This document shows positions 1-11,214 of a DNA stretch of 64,000 nucleotides, one piece after another (within the stretch, counting starts at the first letter, position 1; the number at the start of each line of letters is the position of its first letter). The notes beneath the pieces were generated by a model. The model was not told the origin of the DNA. It did no database searches and saw only the letters and a list, made by a program, of their open reading frames with translations. A program made the translations under genes and the position numbers. Origin of the DNA: Mrakia gelida (taxonomy: Eukaryota > Basidiomycota > Tremellomycetes > Cystofilobasidiales > Mrakiaceae); contig BRON01000012.1 in NCBI GenBank assembly GCA_024345305.1, positions 1,336,212 to 1,400,211 of the forward strand. The letters are read 5' to 3'.

Positions 1-2949
1 TCGACTCTATCGAAATCTAGGCGTCCGAGTCCATTGAAGACGTTCGTCCGACCTTCGGTCCACCTCCCTTCTCTTTTCCGCCTCTCCCAGCATCAGACTG
101 ATTCCTTTTCGTTCTTTTTTGCTGCTGGGACTATAGATTGGTTCGATACATGTTCGATCCTTCCATTCGTTCGCTCGCAGGAGGTATGTATAGTTCTTTC
201 TCGGTGCTCTCGACTTGCGACAGCCCCCTCCTTCCCTCCCTCGCTCCGATTCGCTAACCGTCCCTCTTCCTCTCCTCGCAGGTCTCCCCAATCCCAAGTT
301 CTTCCCCTTCGAGACCCTCTCCGCCCTCACTCTCGATCCAGCCATTTACGCTCCCTCTGGAGTCCTTCCTCCCAAGGCAAAGAGCTGGATCGCGACCCTC
401 TTCGACAAAGGACTCGCTTTCATCGAGACTCCCAAGTACGCGTCCAAGCCTGGAGATCTCCAGCTTTCGACGGCTCTGCAATACGGAGGAGGTGGAGGGA
501 GTGCTGAGCTTATCGCTTTCTTGAAGGAGTGGACTTTGGTGAGTAGCAGACGAGACATGAATCGGAGAGGCGAAGTGGAGGGCTGCGTTTCGGTGGGCTG
601 AACCTTTCGCTCTGTCTTCGTCTGGTTTTCGTAGATGGTTATCCCTCCTTCCTACTCCGACTTCGACATCATCTTGAACTGTGGTAGCACTGATGGGTTC
701 CACAAGATCGTCGAGGTGAGTCTGGCCACTTGGAAGGAGAAAAAGGCGTCTTTGATCGGACTCCCCGATCCGGACGAGAAACGCGCGATCTGACGCGTCT
801 TCGCCGCTCGCTTCTCGTTTTCTGCAGCTTCTCTGCGAGAAGGGAGACGGAGTTCTCTGCGAGGCCTACACTTACCCTTCGGCTCTTGAGGTCAGTGCCC
901 TTTTCTCTTCCTCCGGCGGCGAGCGTTGACTCGACCGCGACGCTGACATCTCGTTTGTCTCGTGCTCGTGCTCGTTCTCTTTTCTTCCCAAGACTGGATG
1001 GCCAATGGGTGTCCGACCTGTTCCCGTCGCGATGGACGACTTCGGAATGATCCCTGAGGCTCTCGAGGCGCTTCTTTCGAACTGGGACGATGTCAAGGAG
1101 GGAAGACGTCGACCTCGAGTTATGTGTGAGTCGGTGTTCCCCCTCGTCCTCCTCTTTCTCGCTCGCTCGACGCTGACCTCCTCAGTTCGTTGGGTCAACA
1201 GACACCATCACCATCGGTCAAAATCCCACCGGAACCGTCCTTCCTGACGATCGACGACGGGCGATCTACAAGCTCGCGTCGAAGTACGACGTGAGTTCGC
1301 GTCTTCCTCCTCTGTCCCTCGTTCGTCCTTCCTGACGTCGATTTCTTCTGGATTTGTCCCACTACCAGATCGTCATCGTCGAGGACGACCCTTACTTCGC
1401 GCTCAACTTCGGTCCCTACGGGTCTGACGCTCCTGGATCCGAGGAGGAGAACGATCCCAAGCTCTCTGAGCAGAAGAGGAACGAGGTCTTCGTCAACGCG
1501 CTCGGAAGGAGTTATCTGAAGGAGGATCATGAAGGAGTGAGTCGGCTTTCCTCTCCTTTCGTCGCGTAGACTATCCGTCTCGACGCGAGCGAGGCGCGCG
1601 CTGACATGCTTCGTCCTCCTTCCTTTCGCAGCGAGTCATCAGGATCGATACCTTCTCCAAGAGTTCGTCCGCTGTTCCTTCCTCTCTCTCCCTCACCCTC
1701 CTTTGTCGCAGCTGACATTCTCTTTCTTTTTTCGCAGCCATCGCTCCTGGTTGCCGTCTTGGTTGGACGACCTCGAACGCTCTCTTCACCGAACGTCTCT
1801 TGCGAGCGTCCGAGACGTCGACTCAACAACCCTCAGGCCCAACTCAGGTCTTGGTCATCAACCTTATCGTTCGAACTTGGGGTATGGGCGGGTGGTTGCG
1901 GTGGCTGAGAGGTCTTCGAGGAGAGTGAGTACTTGTCTCGCGTCGCCTTTCCCGCCGATCAGACTCGCACACGCGACGCGTCTTGCCGCCTTCGTCGCTG
2001 AACCATCACCGCTCCTTCGAACTCTTTCCTTCCTTTCCCAGGTACGGCCGACGACGAGACTGGATGATCTCCTCCCTCATCAAGGGACTCGATGTCGAAG
2101 TCCGACCTTCGCAGCTCGCCTACAACGTCTTCTCGTCCACCGCTGCTCCCGCTCCTCGACTCATCGCGTACACCAAACCCTCTGTCAGCTCTCTCGCCGA
2201 CGAGCAGTGGAACGAGAAGGTCTCGGTCTACAACAGCTCGAGCAAGGGGAAGGGAAAGAAGATCGTTTCGTTCCTGCCTCCCACCGCTGGGTGAGTTTCG
2301 CTCTTTTTGCTTCGTCCTCCTTTTCCTTTTTTTTCTCTTCCCGACGCGAAAACTGACCTCGAACCCTCGCGTCTTTCCCTACTATTCCTCCTCGACAGAA
2401 TGTTCGTCTGGATCGACGTTCACCTCGACGCTCACTCGTCGCTCACCGGTCGATCCGACGTCCACAGCGAGAGCTACAAGGAGGCTGCCAACGAGATCAT
2501 GCACCGACTTTTCGTTACTCTCGCCGAAGCCAAGGTCCTCGTTGCCCCTGGATGGATGGTTCGTTCTTCGCTCGAGCTCTTCTCTTCTCGTCGATTCAAG
2601 TCGCGTCCTCCCTCGTTCTTCGACTGACCTTCTTCCGTCTCGCCTCGTTCAAATAGTTCGTCGGAAACGGGCTGATGGAAGGAGCTCCCAAAGAAGAGGA
2701 TGCTATCTCCGCTTCGTCCTCACATGCTCTCAAGAGCGACGCGACCGTCGGACACTTCCGGCTCGCCTTCGCCACGCTCGACGAGAAGCCCATGAAGGAG
2801 GTGCGTACTTTCACTCATCTTCTCTTACTCTCTCTCTCTCTCTCCTCCCCCACCTTACAGCTCGTGACTGACTTTTTCTTCCTTGTGCTCTGGTATCATC
2901 CCAGACCATCGCCGCGTTCTGCGTCGTGGTCAAGGAGTTCTTTGCTTAG
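1..2949 (+). CDS. Aro8-type aromatic amino acid / 2-aminoadipate aminotransferase (5' partial)
   Basis: A PLP-dependent class I/II aminotransferase of the Aro8/KAT-AADAT type, which interconverts aromatic amino acids (or 2-aminoadipate) and their 2-oxo acids. I can join 14 exons (1-41, 137-183, 282-538, 635-715, 828-890, 993-1125, 1202-1290, 1369-1536, 1632-1662, 1738-1924, 2042-2290, 2399-2558, 2657-2800, 2905-2949); they total 1,695 nt, 564 codons plus stop. Visible landmarks are [14 protein letters not shown] near the start, GSTDG (cofactor phosphate region), [13 protein letters not shown] and [15 protein letters not shown], whose lysine is the expected Schiff-base residue. The true start lies left of the window, since exon 1 is already in frame at base 1. 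It converges on the GH79 gene 262 bp away. The family is confident; the exact substrate cannot be read from sequence. Confidence 0.92.
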
Positions 2950-3211
2950 ACACAGGCGCCGTTGCTTCCAGACGCTTCGTAGATATCTGGTGGTTTCAAA
3001 AGAATCTTGGTGAACAGGCATTTGGGTTCGATGATATGGTTTCTCCCGCACCGTTCGAACGCTCGAGAGGTCTCGATCCCGACGACGCGGAGAAGGAGGG
3101 CGTCTCTCAGCGCTTCTCGTTGTGTTATTCTTCGAGGAAGTGCAGGTCAGAAGAAGGTTGCATAGCAAGTCTAGATTAGTTGGCGCAGAAGCAGATGAGG
3201 GGCGAGAAAGG

Positions 3212-6200
3212 CTAATGGATGGAAGACGCGACGAAGACAAGAAGAGACGCGACGACGAGGCTATGGAAAGGGTGCGCGAAGCCTGTTTGAGCGCCCGAGG
3301 TAGAGGACGAGCCAACAGAGGAGGCAGTGGCACTGATGAAACAACGAACCGAGAGTCAGCCGCGAGAGATCACCTCGACGCGTCTCAACCGAAACTCACC
3401 TCGCTGAGCCCGCCGCTCCCGAACCAGCTGTTCCAGTCGAGCTCGCAGAAGCAGAGGCAATCGTAGTCGAGGTGAAGTTGACATGGTTGTTGGATCCTGA
3501 GCTGGCGAGGGCCTCGTCGGAGAGGAAGACGAGAGCGATCGCCGGCGCTGGGACGGGGATCGAGCAAGTTCCGTTTTGACAAGTAATGGTGGTAGTCTTT
3601 TGGTCTCCTTTGAGCGTTCCGTCTGACTCCCAGGAAGTTCCGAGAGTTTGGCCGGCGTAGGTGATGTTGTATTGTTCGGAGACGTCGGCTGAGGGATGAG
3701 GGAGGGGGAAACGAAATCAGGACGCGCGACGAGCGCTGGGAAAGAGGCAGTGGGCTCACGAGCTTGGAGGTATCTGTTTGACAGGTAGAAGCGGAGATCA
3801 GCATCGTCATGAAGCGAGACTGAGATAAAAAGGCGACCCACCTGACGTAGACGGAAGAAGAAGCGAGGTTGTTGAGCACAAGGTTGTAATCGTTTGCTCC
3901 CGACGCGTCCGAAACGAAGTTGAAGGCGAGGACTCGAGTTGGTGAGCCAGACTCGTAGATCGCGTAGGCTGGAGTATATCTGAAAATGGAGAGAGAGCTC
4001 TTCAGCTCTCAAATCGCGATGTGACGAGTGAAAGAGCGGCAGACTGACTCGTTCGTGGTGTTGCCGACTCCTCCCCCTCCGAGATCTACAACCTGGGAGA
4101 CGTTGCTTCCTCCCAAGGCTTCGGCGACAATCAGCATCGAGTAGTAGCTTGATCCGGTGGTCCAGAGAGGCTTGGTTCCGTTGGCTGCCTCTGACGGGGG
4201 AGGAGAGGTGAACGGCTGCGAAAAGACAACGCGTCGACGAACGATATCAGCACATCGTGAGGCTGGTTTGCGACAGTCAGACAAGAAGGGAATAGATCAC
4301 TGACGTTGTACCAAGCGTTCCTGCCGCCGACGTGGAGGTTGACCTGAACAGCAACGAGAAACATAAGGAAGCGAGTTAGCGACGACGAAGAAGAGCTAGA
4401 GAACGAGCGAAGGTCTCTCACCATCGTAAAGTTGCGGTAAGCGAGAGTCATCGTCCAATCGACAGCCCACATGGCAGCTCCGAAGCTCGTCGAAAGTCCA
4501 GGGAAGCCAGAGCAGGAGCCAGTGTTCGTCTGTGAAAACGGAAAACGAGTCAATGATCAGTCGTCTCGTTGGCTCGCTCCTTGAGTTCTCGAAAGGTCAT
4601 CAATCCAGCTCTCACTCACCTCAAACATGTAAACATCTAGTCCCATGTCGGTGGCAGTCTGGATTACGAAGGGTAAGCGAGTTAGGGAAGGTCGATCGAG
4701 TCTCGCGACTCGTCCCGTCGCGTCGATTCGATGTCAGCTCACCTGAGCAGGTCCAATGTAGTCGGCGACGAGGTTCGTAGCAGCGGTGTGGGTAAGGTAG
4801 GTAAGAAAGAGAGCAGCCATCTCGTCGGTAGTCCGAGGAGTGAAGCAGTTGTTGTTCTGTGCGAACGGGTGATGAAGAAAGTCAGTCGACAGCGTTCACG
4901 CAACCGGGAGGTCAAAGAGGATGAACGAACGGGGTAATGCTGAAGAGTGAACGCCTTGAGCTGAGATCCGAGTTGAGTCAGGAATCCAGCGTCAACGAAC
5001 TGTTGAGGGCTCCTGTGAGACGAAAAAGGGAGAGTGTGAGCTCGACGCGTCGAAAAGAACGAACGAGGAAAGGAAGACTCGCCAGTTGCTGCGAAGTTTG
5101 AAGACAGATCCGAGAGTCAGAGCTGTAGGAGAAATAGCGACGGATTCGGAGGATCATGCACTCACCAGCAAACACTAGGAGCGAGGTAGTTGTGAAGGTT
5201 GGCGTCCGAGATGTACGAGCTCGAGTCGGACGCGATTGTCGAAAGGGCGTTTGAGAACTCGCTGATGTACTGCTCGAGTGTGTAGTTGGTATCCCGTCGA
5301 CCGGCACTGGATCCATACCTGAGAGAGAAAGAGACGCGAAGCGGTCAGCAAGCGAGCAAGGCGTCGAAGCGATCGTCGCGTCAACTCGCTCACAAATCAG
5401 GCTCGTTTCCGAGCTGAAGGCCTTGAAGGTTATCCCCGAGAACGTCTTGAGCAGCCTTCATCACGACCTCAGTGTTGGTGAAGTTGGTGGCAGAGGCGAA
5501 GCTGAGACCTGAAGGTTCGAAGGTCGAGGACCGAGGACGAGGCAAAATCAGCGACGCGTCGCGGGCTTCATTCTTCTCTTCTTCTCGTCTTTTACGTACC
5601 GTGATACCAATCGACAGCAGCCAAGGAACTTATGTTCCCCATTGCCCATAGGAGCTCGATAGAATAGTCGATGAGAGGTGTGACTGAGGTGGGTCGAACC
5701 GTCTTCTCGAGGAGGTTTCCGTCGGCGAGTCCATCGACGTAGAGAATCGAGCTGGAAGCGAAGAGACCCGTCAGACCCGGGTTCTCGACCGTAAGTTAGA
5801 GAAGGGTTACTTACCCCTCTTGACTGTTTCCACCTTCAGGACCGAGCGACGAGGCGAGCGAAAGTCAGCAAAAGACGAAAGGAAGGGTCGGGCGAGAAAT
5901 CGAAGACTGACCGATTCGAGCTCGAACGCTGCCTCCTCTCTCTCGTATGTTTTGTAAATAATCTGCGAAGACGAAGGTCAGATTGAAAAGAACAAGCTGC
6001 GAAGCGAACGATGATGAACTCACTCAAGAAAGGAGTGTTGAGAGCCCTGCTCGATTCTCCGACTGAAAGGAGGAAAGAAAGGAAGGTCGAGCTCTGATCA
6101 GCTTCCCCGTTTCATCCTTCGCCCAAAGCCTCCCATTTTTTGACCGCTAGTAATCACGGATCTGGTTCGCCACCGACAGCTCGATGCTGAACCCTAGGAG

Positions 6201-6398
6201 AGCACCGTTCTGCTCTCTCGAGATCCCCAGACCTTGAGCAGCGAGATCAGACGACGAAGAAGGGATGAACCAAGCGACCGAGTCGGCGAATCCTCCTTCA
6301 GGAGGAGCTGGAACTGCGAGCCTGGTGCTGTCGAAGAGCGGAGGGTCGGCTCTGACGAAAGGGAGGAGGAGAAGGAGGGAGGAGAGGACGAAAAGCAT
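3212..6398 (-). CDS. Secreted GH79 glycoside hydrolase (beta-glucuronidase type), probably GPI-anchored
   Basis: Starts with a clear signal peptide (MLFVLSSLLLLLPFVRA). It continues through about a dozen exons with GH79 hallmarks: FSIELSVANQ, RARIGGNSQEG, LQLGNEPDLY (expected acid/base Glu, near 5,400-5,430), YMFE joined to TNTGSC (expected nucleophile Glu, near 4,620) and a C-terminal beta domain ending in a Ser/Ala-rich stretch. Known GH79 enzymes remove glucuronic acid from glycans. The frame appears to stop just after a GTGAGT at 3,394-3,399, but that is a splice donor: a GCTGAC branch site and CAG acceptor lead to a last exon at 3212-3332. That exon encodes a Ser/Thr-rich linker and a hydrophobic tail (LVVASLLVFVASS), the layout of a GPI-anchor signal. 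The site of action is therefore probably the cell surface. Some internal splice sites, such as a GTGATT donor after exon 1, are less certain. Confidence 0.88.
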
Positions 6399-6951
6399 CT
6401 CGAAGGAGGATGCAACGAGCGAAGAGAAAGGGAAGAGACGAGAGAGAAGGTCGCAGTTGGGGGCCAGAGATGAGGAGGAGGGTATATCTTCCGAGATGTG
6501 ACCGCATGGTTAGGGGAAGCTCGGTCCAGAGATAGAAAACGCGCCAGGGGGTGGGGAAGAAGGCGGGAGGGCTGAAAGATGCCGAGGGTTCTCCGACCTT
6601 CCGTCCTCTCTTTGAGCGTGAAGCCCAAAGATCTGTAGATATCGGAGGAAAGTGGCTGATGGTTCGTTGGGTGAGGCAAAGAGAAAGGGGAGGGAGTTGA
6701 GCTCGTCGAGTTCGACGCTCTTCATTCAGCCCACTCGACCGACTCCTGGGAGGAGAAGATCAGCACATCCCTCGAGACTTCTCGAGAAGAACAAGCCAAC
6801 GCGGAGATATATAAACCATCTAGAGTCTGAACTGATCCGAAACCAAAAACATATCTTCCCTCGTCCCCGGTCGTGTCCTGTCTAGCTCTCAGTCAAGCCA
6901 GCTCGAGCTCACCCTCCCTCCCTCCTCAACATACCTAAAACAGGCTGTCAT
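6399..6951. other. Intergenic region between GH79 start and small secreted protein stop
   Basis: This is the presumed promoter of the minus-strand GH79 gene plus the 3' end of the next minus-strand gene. It holds purine-rich runs and a TATATAAACC motif near 6,808. I see no gene. Confidence 0.5.
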
Positions 6952-7570
6952 CTAGGTGCTAAGCTGCTCGATACATCCGTTCCATCCTACCCGACCCAAG
7001 CCCAACCAGACCAAACGAAACGAAAGAAGGGGTCAGCTTCGACGTTTCCTTCCTTCCCAACCTCTCTCTCCCTCCCTCTCCCTCCCGCCAAAAACAGACG
7101 CGAGGAGGACTCACCAATGTACGTCAAATCATCGTACCCCCTCCTGCACGACTTCCATCCATCAGCAGCTCCGTCGCAGCAGCCAGCTGTTAAAACAAAA
7201 GCACCCACCAAAGTGAAGGGAAGGAAGGGAAGGTCAGCTCGAGCTGAGCGAAAGCAAGACGGCGAGCTTGAGGGGGACGAACCGAAAGTGCAGTAAAAAG
7301 GACTACAGAACCCGATATCTACGGCGTACTCTGTGATCTCCTTGGCTGTAGAAAACACGGATCAGAGCAGAACGGGGGGCGACGAGGTCAGCGTTCCTTC
7401 GTTCGTCGTCCCTTCCCTTGGCCTCCCTCCTTCTCTCCTTCCGTTCTTTCCTTCTCAAAGGGTGGGTGGGCAGACGGAAACGAACCTTGCACAGCAGCGG
7501 GAGAGGAGACGAGGAGCATCGCCAGGAGGGCGGTGAGGAGGAGGAAGAAGGAGGAGGAGCGGGGGAACAT
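6952..7570 (-). CDS. Small secreted cysteine-rich protein, 84 residues, four exons
   Basis: Exons 7486-7570, 7283-7345, 7115-7186 and 6952-6986 total 255 nt, exactly 84 codons plus stop. All junctions have GT/AG ends and typical donors (GTTCGT, GTTCGT, GTGAGT). The first exon encodes a strong signal peptide (MFPRSSSFFLLLTALLAMLL, cleavage likely after SSPAA or VQA). The remainder, about 55 residues, has six cysteines in the order GFC, FYC, AGCC, KSC, NGC, and two short aromatic-containing segments. Six paired cysteines in so small a secreted protein suggest a disulphide-stabilised extracellular peptide. I recognise no named family; effector-like or cell-surface roles are possible but unproven. 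It sits between a surface glycosidase and an AlkB-like gene, both on the same strand. Confidence 0.72.
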
Positions 7571-8010
7571 CGTGAAGGGTTGCGTGGGCTGAGTTGATGG
7601 GTGGTGGTTTGGAGGGAGGAAGGGGCGAGGAGGGCTTGGGAGGGTTTTGGATGGGTTTTCGGAAGGTTTTCTTGAAGTTTTGGGAAGGCGCTGGGGTCGG
7701 GGTTTGGGTTGAGATGGGTTGAGCTGGGATGGAAAGTTTTGCTGCAGTAGAGGTGGTGACGAACTTGAGAAATAGATCGTCCAGAGAAAGGGCCTGCGGG
7801 AGGGACAGACGAAGACGAGTGAGAAGGGAGGCAGGAGGACGCTTCAGAGATGGGTTTGCTCGAGAGAAAGAGGGCGAGAGGAAGATCAGATCTGTTCGAA
7901 CGCACTTCGGTGTGAGGGCTGGGGTGAAGAGCGAGCCTGAGCGACGCGTCGTCCTCTCTCTTCCTCATTCCCCAAAACAACTCACCACAACCAAAAAACA
8001 CTTGTCCATC
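7571..8010. other. Promoter region of the small secreted protein gene
   Basis: 440 bp between the AlkB-like stop and the start of the small secreted protein. Within about 150 bp of the start, the coding strand (minus) is rich in CAACCC/AACCC runs. One GACGCGTC octamer lies at 7943-7950. No further gene is seen. Confidence 0.45.
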
Positions 8011-9106
8011 TCATTCCCTCTGCATAGGCTCCTCATCCAACCCACCTACTACATCCGCCCCTTCCTTCATCCACCTGAACGTCAAGCTCACACGCGTCCC
8101 TCGTCCTCGCCAACTGAACCCTCCCTCCGCGTCGAGGTCTTCAACGTTGTCGCCTTCTCTCGCCTGCAGAAGCAAGCGCCCACGAACGAAAGCAGGTCAG
8201 AAAAGGGTCGCTCGCAGTTCGTTCCTCGGGCTTGAGAAGAAGCTACCCAGCAAGAGACGCGAAACTAACCTCAATCCCATGCTCCCACTCCCACCTCGCC
8301 TCTTCGTCCAGGATCACAACGCTTCCTTCAGGGAGCCAGAACCGATGTGACTCGTACCCCTCGGGCACTGTTTCCGATGATGGTGATGGTGAGAGAGGTC
8401 TTCGAAGGAGGAAGGACGTTCCTGAGAGGAGGGAGAGGGAGAGGATGGGTGAGGCGTATCGATGAGGGAGGTCGATGTGAGGGGAGATTCCTTGCTGGAG
8501 ACGACGACGATGGGAGAGGGTAGATTGTAGGTCAGAAGAGTGGATAGGGAGGAGGTGGAAGGAGAAGAGGACTCACTCCAGGTTTGTAGAGATTCATGAT
8601 GACTGAACCGAAAGAGAGACAGGAAGCAGGAGAGAAAGGTAAGCTCGGACTAGGTCGATCATCTCCCCATTCTTCCCTAGCAGAGGACGCGACCAGAACG
8701 CACCCTGCCTGCCTCTCCCTCTACTGTCAAAGACGTCTCTCAAGACTTTACTCTCGACCTTCCCCTCGAGGACCTTCTCGACCTCCTCGAGCGCTGCGAT
8801 CATCCAAGTTGGCAAGGAGCTCTGACCGAAGAGCATGACTTGATCCCTCTTTCCAGCGAGGAAGAGTTCTGATTCCGCGATGGATTGGACGAGGGAGGAG
8901 GTGAGATCCGAGGGGAGGAGGGAAGGGAAGAAGTAGAGGCCGGGGAGGGAGGGTGGGGTTAAGAGGGTCAGGGGGAGAGGGAGAGGGAGTGTCGAACCAG
9001 GAGGAGGAGGGGAGGGCGAAGGCGAGGGTGAGGAGCCGAAGAGGGAGTTGGACGAGGAGGAGGAGCTGCTTTTGAGCGAAGATGGAGAGGATGGAGAGGT
9101 GGGCAT
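8011..9106 (-). CDS. AlkB-like 2-oxoglutarate/Fe(II) dioxygenase
   Basis: The protein begins with a Ser/Pro-rich leader, then PGLYFFPSLLPSDLTSSLV and LPTWM, the usual entry to an AlkB fold. Later exons give MNLYKPGQGISPHIDLPH, with an H-x-D iron-binding pair, then ILSLSLLSGTSFLLR, EARWEWEHGIE (second iron-binding His) and finally TRVSLTFRWMK, the R-x5-R signature that holds 2-oxoglutarate. All catalytic positions are present, so it should be an active oxidative demethylase; nucleic-acid or protein substrates both occur in this family. The pattern resembles the ALKBH8/fungal AlkB-like group more than bacterial AlkB. The junction before MNLYKPG is uncertain, because the donor is not a standard one. 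It is divergent from COQ10 with only 205 bp between the two starts. Confidence 0.85.
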
Positions 9107-9311
9107 GTCGATTCCGAGAACATATAAGGGCGAATGCAGTTGGAGGAGAAGAACGACGAAAGAAGGGAAGGATCGAGATGATGAGCTTCGAAAGTCGTCG
9201 GTGAGCTCGATCTTTCCTTCCTTCCTTCCCTTCTCGCTTCCCTCTCTGGCAGCAAACCACCAGCACACCAAAACTTCAACTTCACCTCTTTCCCCTCCCC
9301 TTCCCCTCCCC
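9107..9311. promoter_or_regulatory. Shared divergent promoter, AlkB-like gene and COQ10
   Basis: 205 bp separate the two start codons, so regulatory sequence must be shared. It contains a CATATAAGG element at 9,120-9,128 and a pyrimidine-rich tract on the COQ10 side. No factor site is identified. Confidence 0.45.
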
Positions 9312-10393
9312 ATGTCCTTAAAAACTCTCCTCCCCCGCCGGACTCCCCTCCTGCTCCCTCCCATCAGCAGGCCCCTCCTCCCTCGTCGACCGTTCTTCTC
9401 CTCGCTCCCCTCGCTTCCTTCTCTCCTCTCAGGCGTCGCAGGAGGACCCTCAGGATCAGGTCGAACAACCAGCGGAGGAGGTCCAGAGGGAGATGAACAT
9501 CATTACATAGAAGAGAAGATCTTGCCGTGGGTCTCTTTCTCTCTTCTCTTCTCGACAGACGAGCTCAGAAGAGAAATGAGCTCACTCTCCTCCCTCCTCA
9601 CCCCCTCGCCCGCCCTCCTCATCCCCCTCTCGTCAGCTACACCCCCCGTGAACTCTACTCAGTAGTAGCCAACGTCCCTTCCTACTCGACTTTCGTTCCC
9701 TTCTGTACAGCTTCAACCGTCCTTCCTCCTCGCTCTCCTCCCACTTCCCTTTCGTCGTCGGTGTACGAAAGCAAGATCTCGCCCGATCAGCCGTTCGATG
9801 TAGAAGCTGAACTGAGGATCGGGTTCATGGCTTTTTCCGAGGGGTATATCAGTCAGGTTAAAGGACGGCCGTTCGATTCGGTGGAGGTGAGTGCGCTCGT
9901 CTTTGGGAGGCGAAAGAGGGAAAGGGAGAGGGAGTGTTGGGTTGCGTCGTCGACGGAGGGGGCTGATCTCGTCTCGTCCTCGTCGTTGCGTTGCTTAGGC
10001 CATCGCCTCCTCAACACCTTTGTTCAAAACTCTCGTGACAACTTGTACGAGCAACCCCTCTTTCCCTCTCTTCTTCTCCCTCCCACCTCAACCCAACCCA
10101 ACCCAACCCAAACCCACCCTAACCTCCCCTCCCCACCCCTCCCTCCCTTTCCCTTTTCGTTTTCTTCTTTTCGTTCGACAGGGACATTCCGTCCCGCCTC
10201 TCCCATCTCTCCAACCCCTACCTCCCTCCTCCCAGCAGACATGGGACCCACGCTCGTCACGCTCGATCTTCGCTGGTCGTTCAACAGTCAGAGCCATGCG
10301 CTCGCGTCGGGCGTGTTCTTTGGGACTGCGAGTGGGATGATGGTTAGGGCTTTTGAAGGGAGGGTGAGGGGGTTGTATGGTGATAGGAGCTGA
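9312..10393 (+). CDS. COQ10: Coenzyme Q-binding protein COQ10, mitochondrial
   Basis: Four exons (9312-9526, 9637-9886, 9999-10044, 10182-10393) give 240 residues. The N-terminus, MSLKTLLPRRTPLLLPP, is basic and non-acidic, as expected for mitochondrial import. The body is a START/polyketide-cyclase domain: KILPYTPRELYSVVANVPSY, FVPFCTAS, VEAELRIGFMAFSEGYISQV, then DLRWSFNSQSHALASGVFF. Coq10 binds coenzyme Q in the inner membrane and is needed for efficient respiration and Q biosynthesis. Length and motif order match the family. The third intron contains AACCC-rich pyrimidine sequence, but its splice sites are regular. Confidence 0.93.
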
Positions 10394-11214
10394 GGGTCTG
10401 AGGGGAAAGGGGAGGAGTTGGGTGGGTGAGGATGGGGGGGGAGAGGAGGGGAGAGGGAGAGGGTGAAGGGAGGGACGCGGCGAGGGGGGTTGGGAACGTT
10501 TTTGGATTAGATTGGGCTCGACTAGAGAATGTATCAGGCGGTTACTAGGTATCTTACCCTTCTGCTGGTTCGAAGAGGGCGACACCCTCGAGAGAGACGA
10601 AAACGGGAGGCGACGCGAGTCGACGGAGACACGAGCACACGCAGCCAGTCTATGACTCTTCGTTCGAGCCGAAGGACTGCTCCTTGACTGGAGCTACACG
10701 TGAATGCTCTCTTTTTGGAGACTTGAGCGACGATCTGCTCTCAAAGAGTAGAGGAAGCGAAACCAAAGAGACGGTGCGAAGGAGGACGAGCCGACGACAG
10801 AAACCAAACGCGACCGAAGATCGAGTCCACATTTTCTCACTGAAATTTTGCGCACTTGCGCGACAAGTCATTCTCCTCAGCTGTCCTCCATCCTCTACGA
10901 GAGCTCAAAATGATCTTCTCGACGCGTCTTGAGGGTTTTATCGCGGGCTGGGACTTCGCGCGAAAAACTCCTCGTCGACCTCAACTTTCCCCTCCCTTCC
11001 CTCCCTCCCATCCACGTTCTCCTCTCTCCTCTCTCCCCTCGCCCCCTCTCCCTCCCCTCTCCTCCTCTCTTCTCCCGCTTCTCATCCGACGATCCTCCCT
11101 TCCTCCAAGAGGACCGTTTTCTCTCTCCTCCACCACCACCCACGTAGACTCGCCTCCTCCTCGTCCCCCCTCAGCTCAGCAGCTCGCCTCCTCCCTCCCC
11201 CTCCCTCTCTTTCG
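10394..11214. other. Intergenic region between COQ10 and the ubiquitin protease
   Basis: About 820 bp that likely hold the COQ10 terminator and the protease promoter and 5' UTR. The last 250 bp are strongly pyrimidine-rich on the + strand. One GACGCGTC octamer is at 10921-10928. No credible gene is seen. Confidence 0.5.

Noticed and set aside
9048..9364. Long frames on both strands across the AlkB/COQ10 divergent region
   Set aside because: They are low-complexity Ser/Pro shadows; the real starts are at 9106 (minus) and 9312 (plus).
10078..10130. AACCC-rich stretch as an interstitial telomere
   Set aside because: The units are AACCC and ACCCA variants without CCCTAA periodicity, and it lies inside a regular COQ10 intron.
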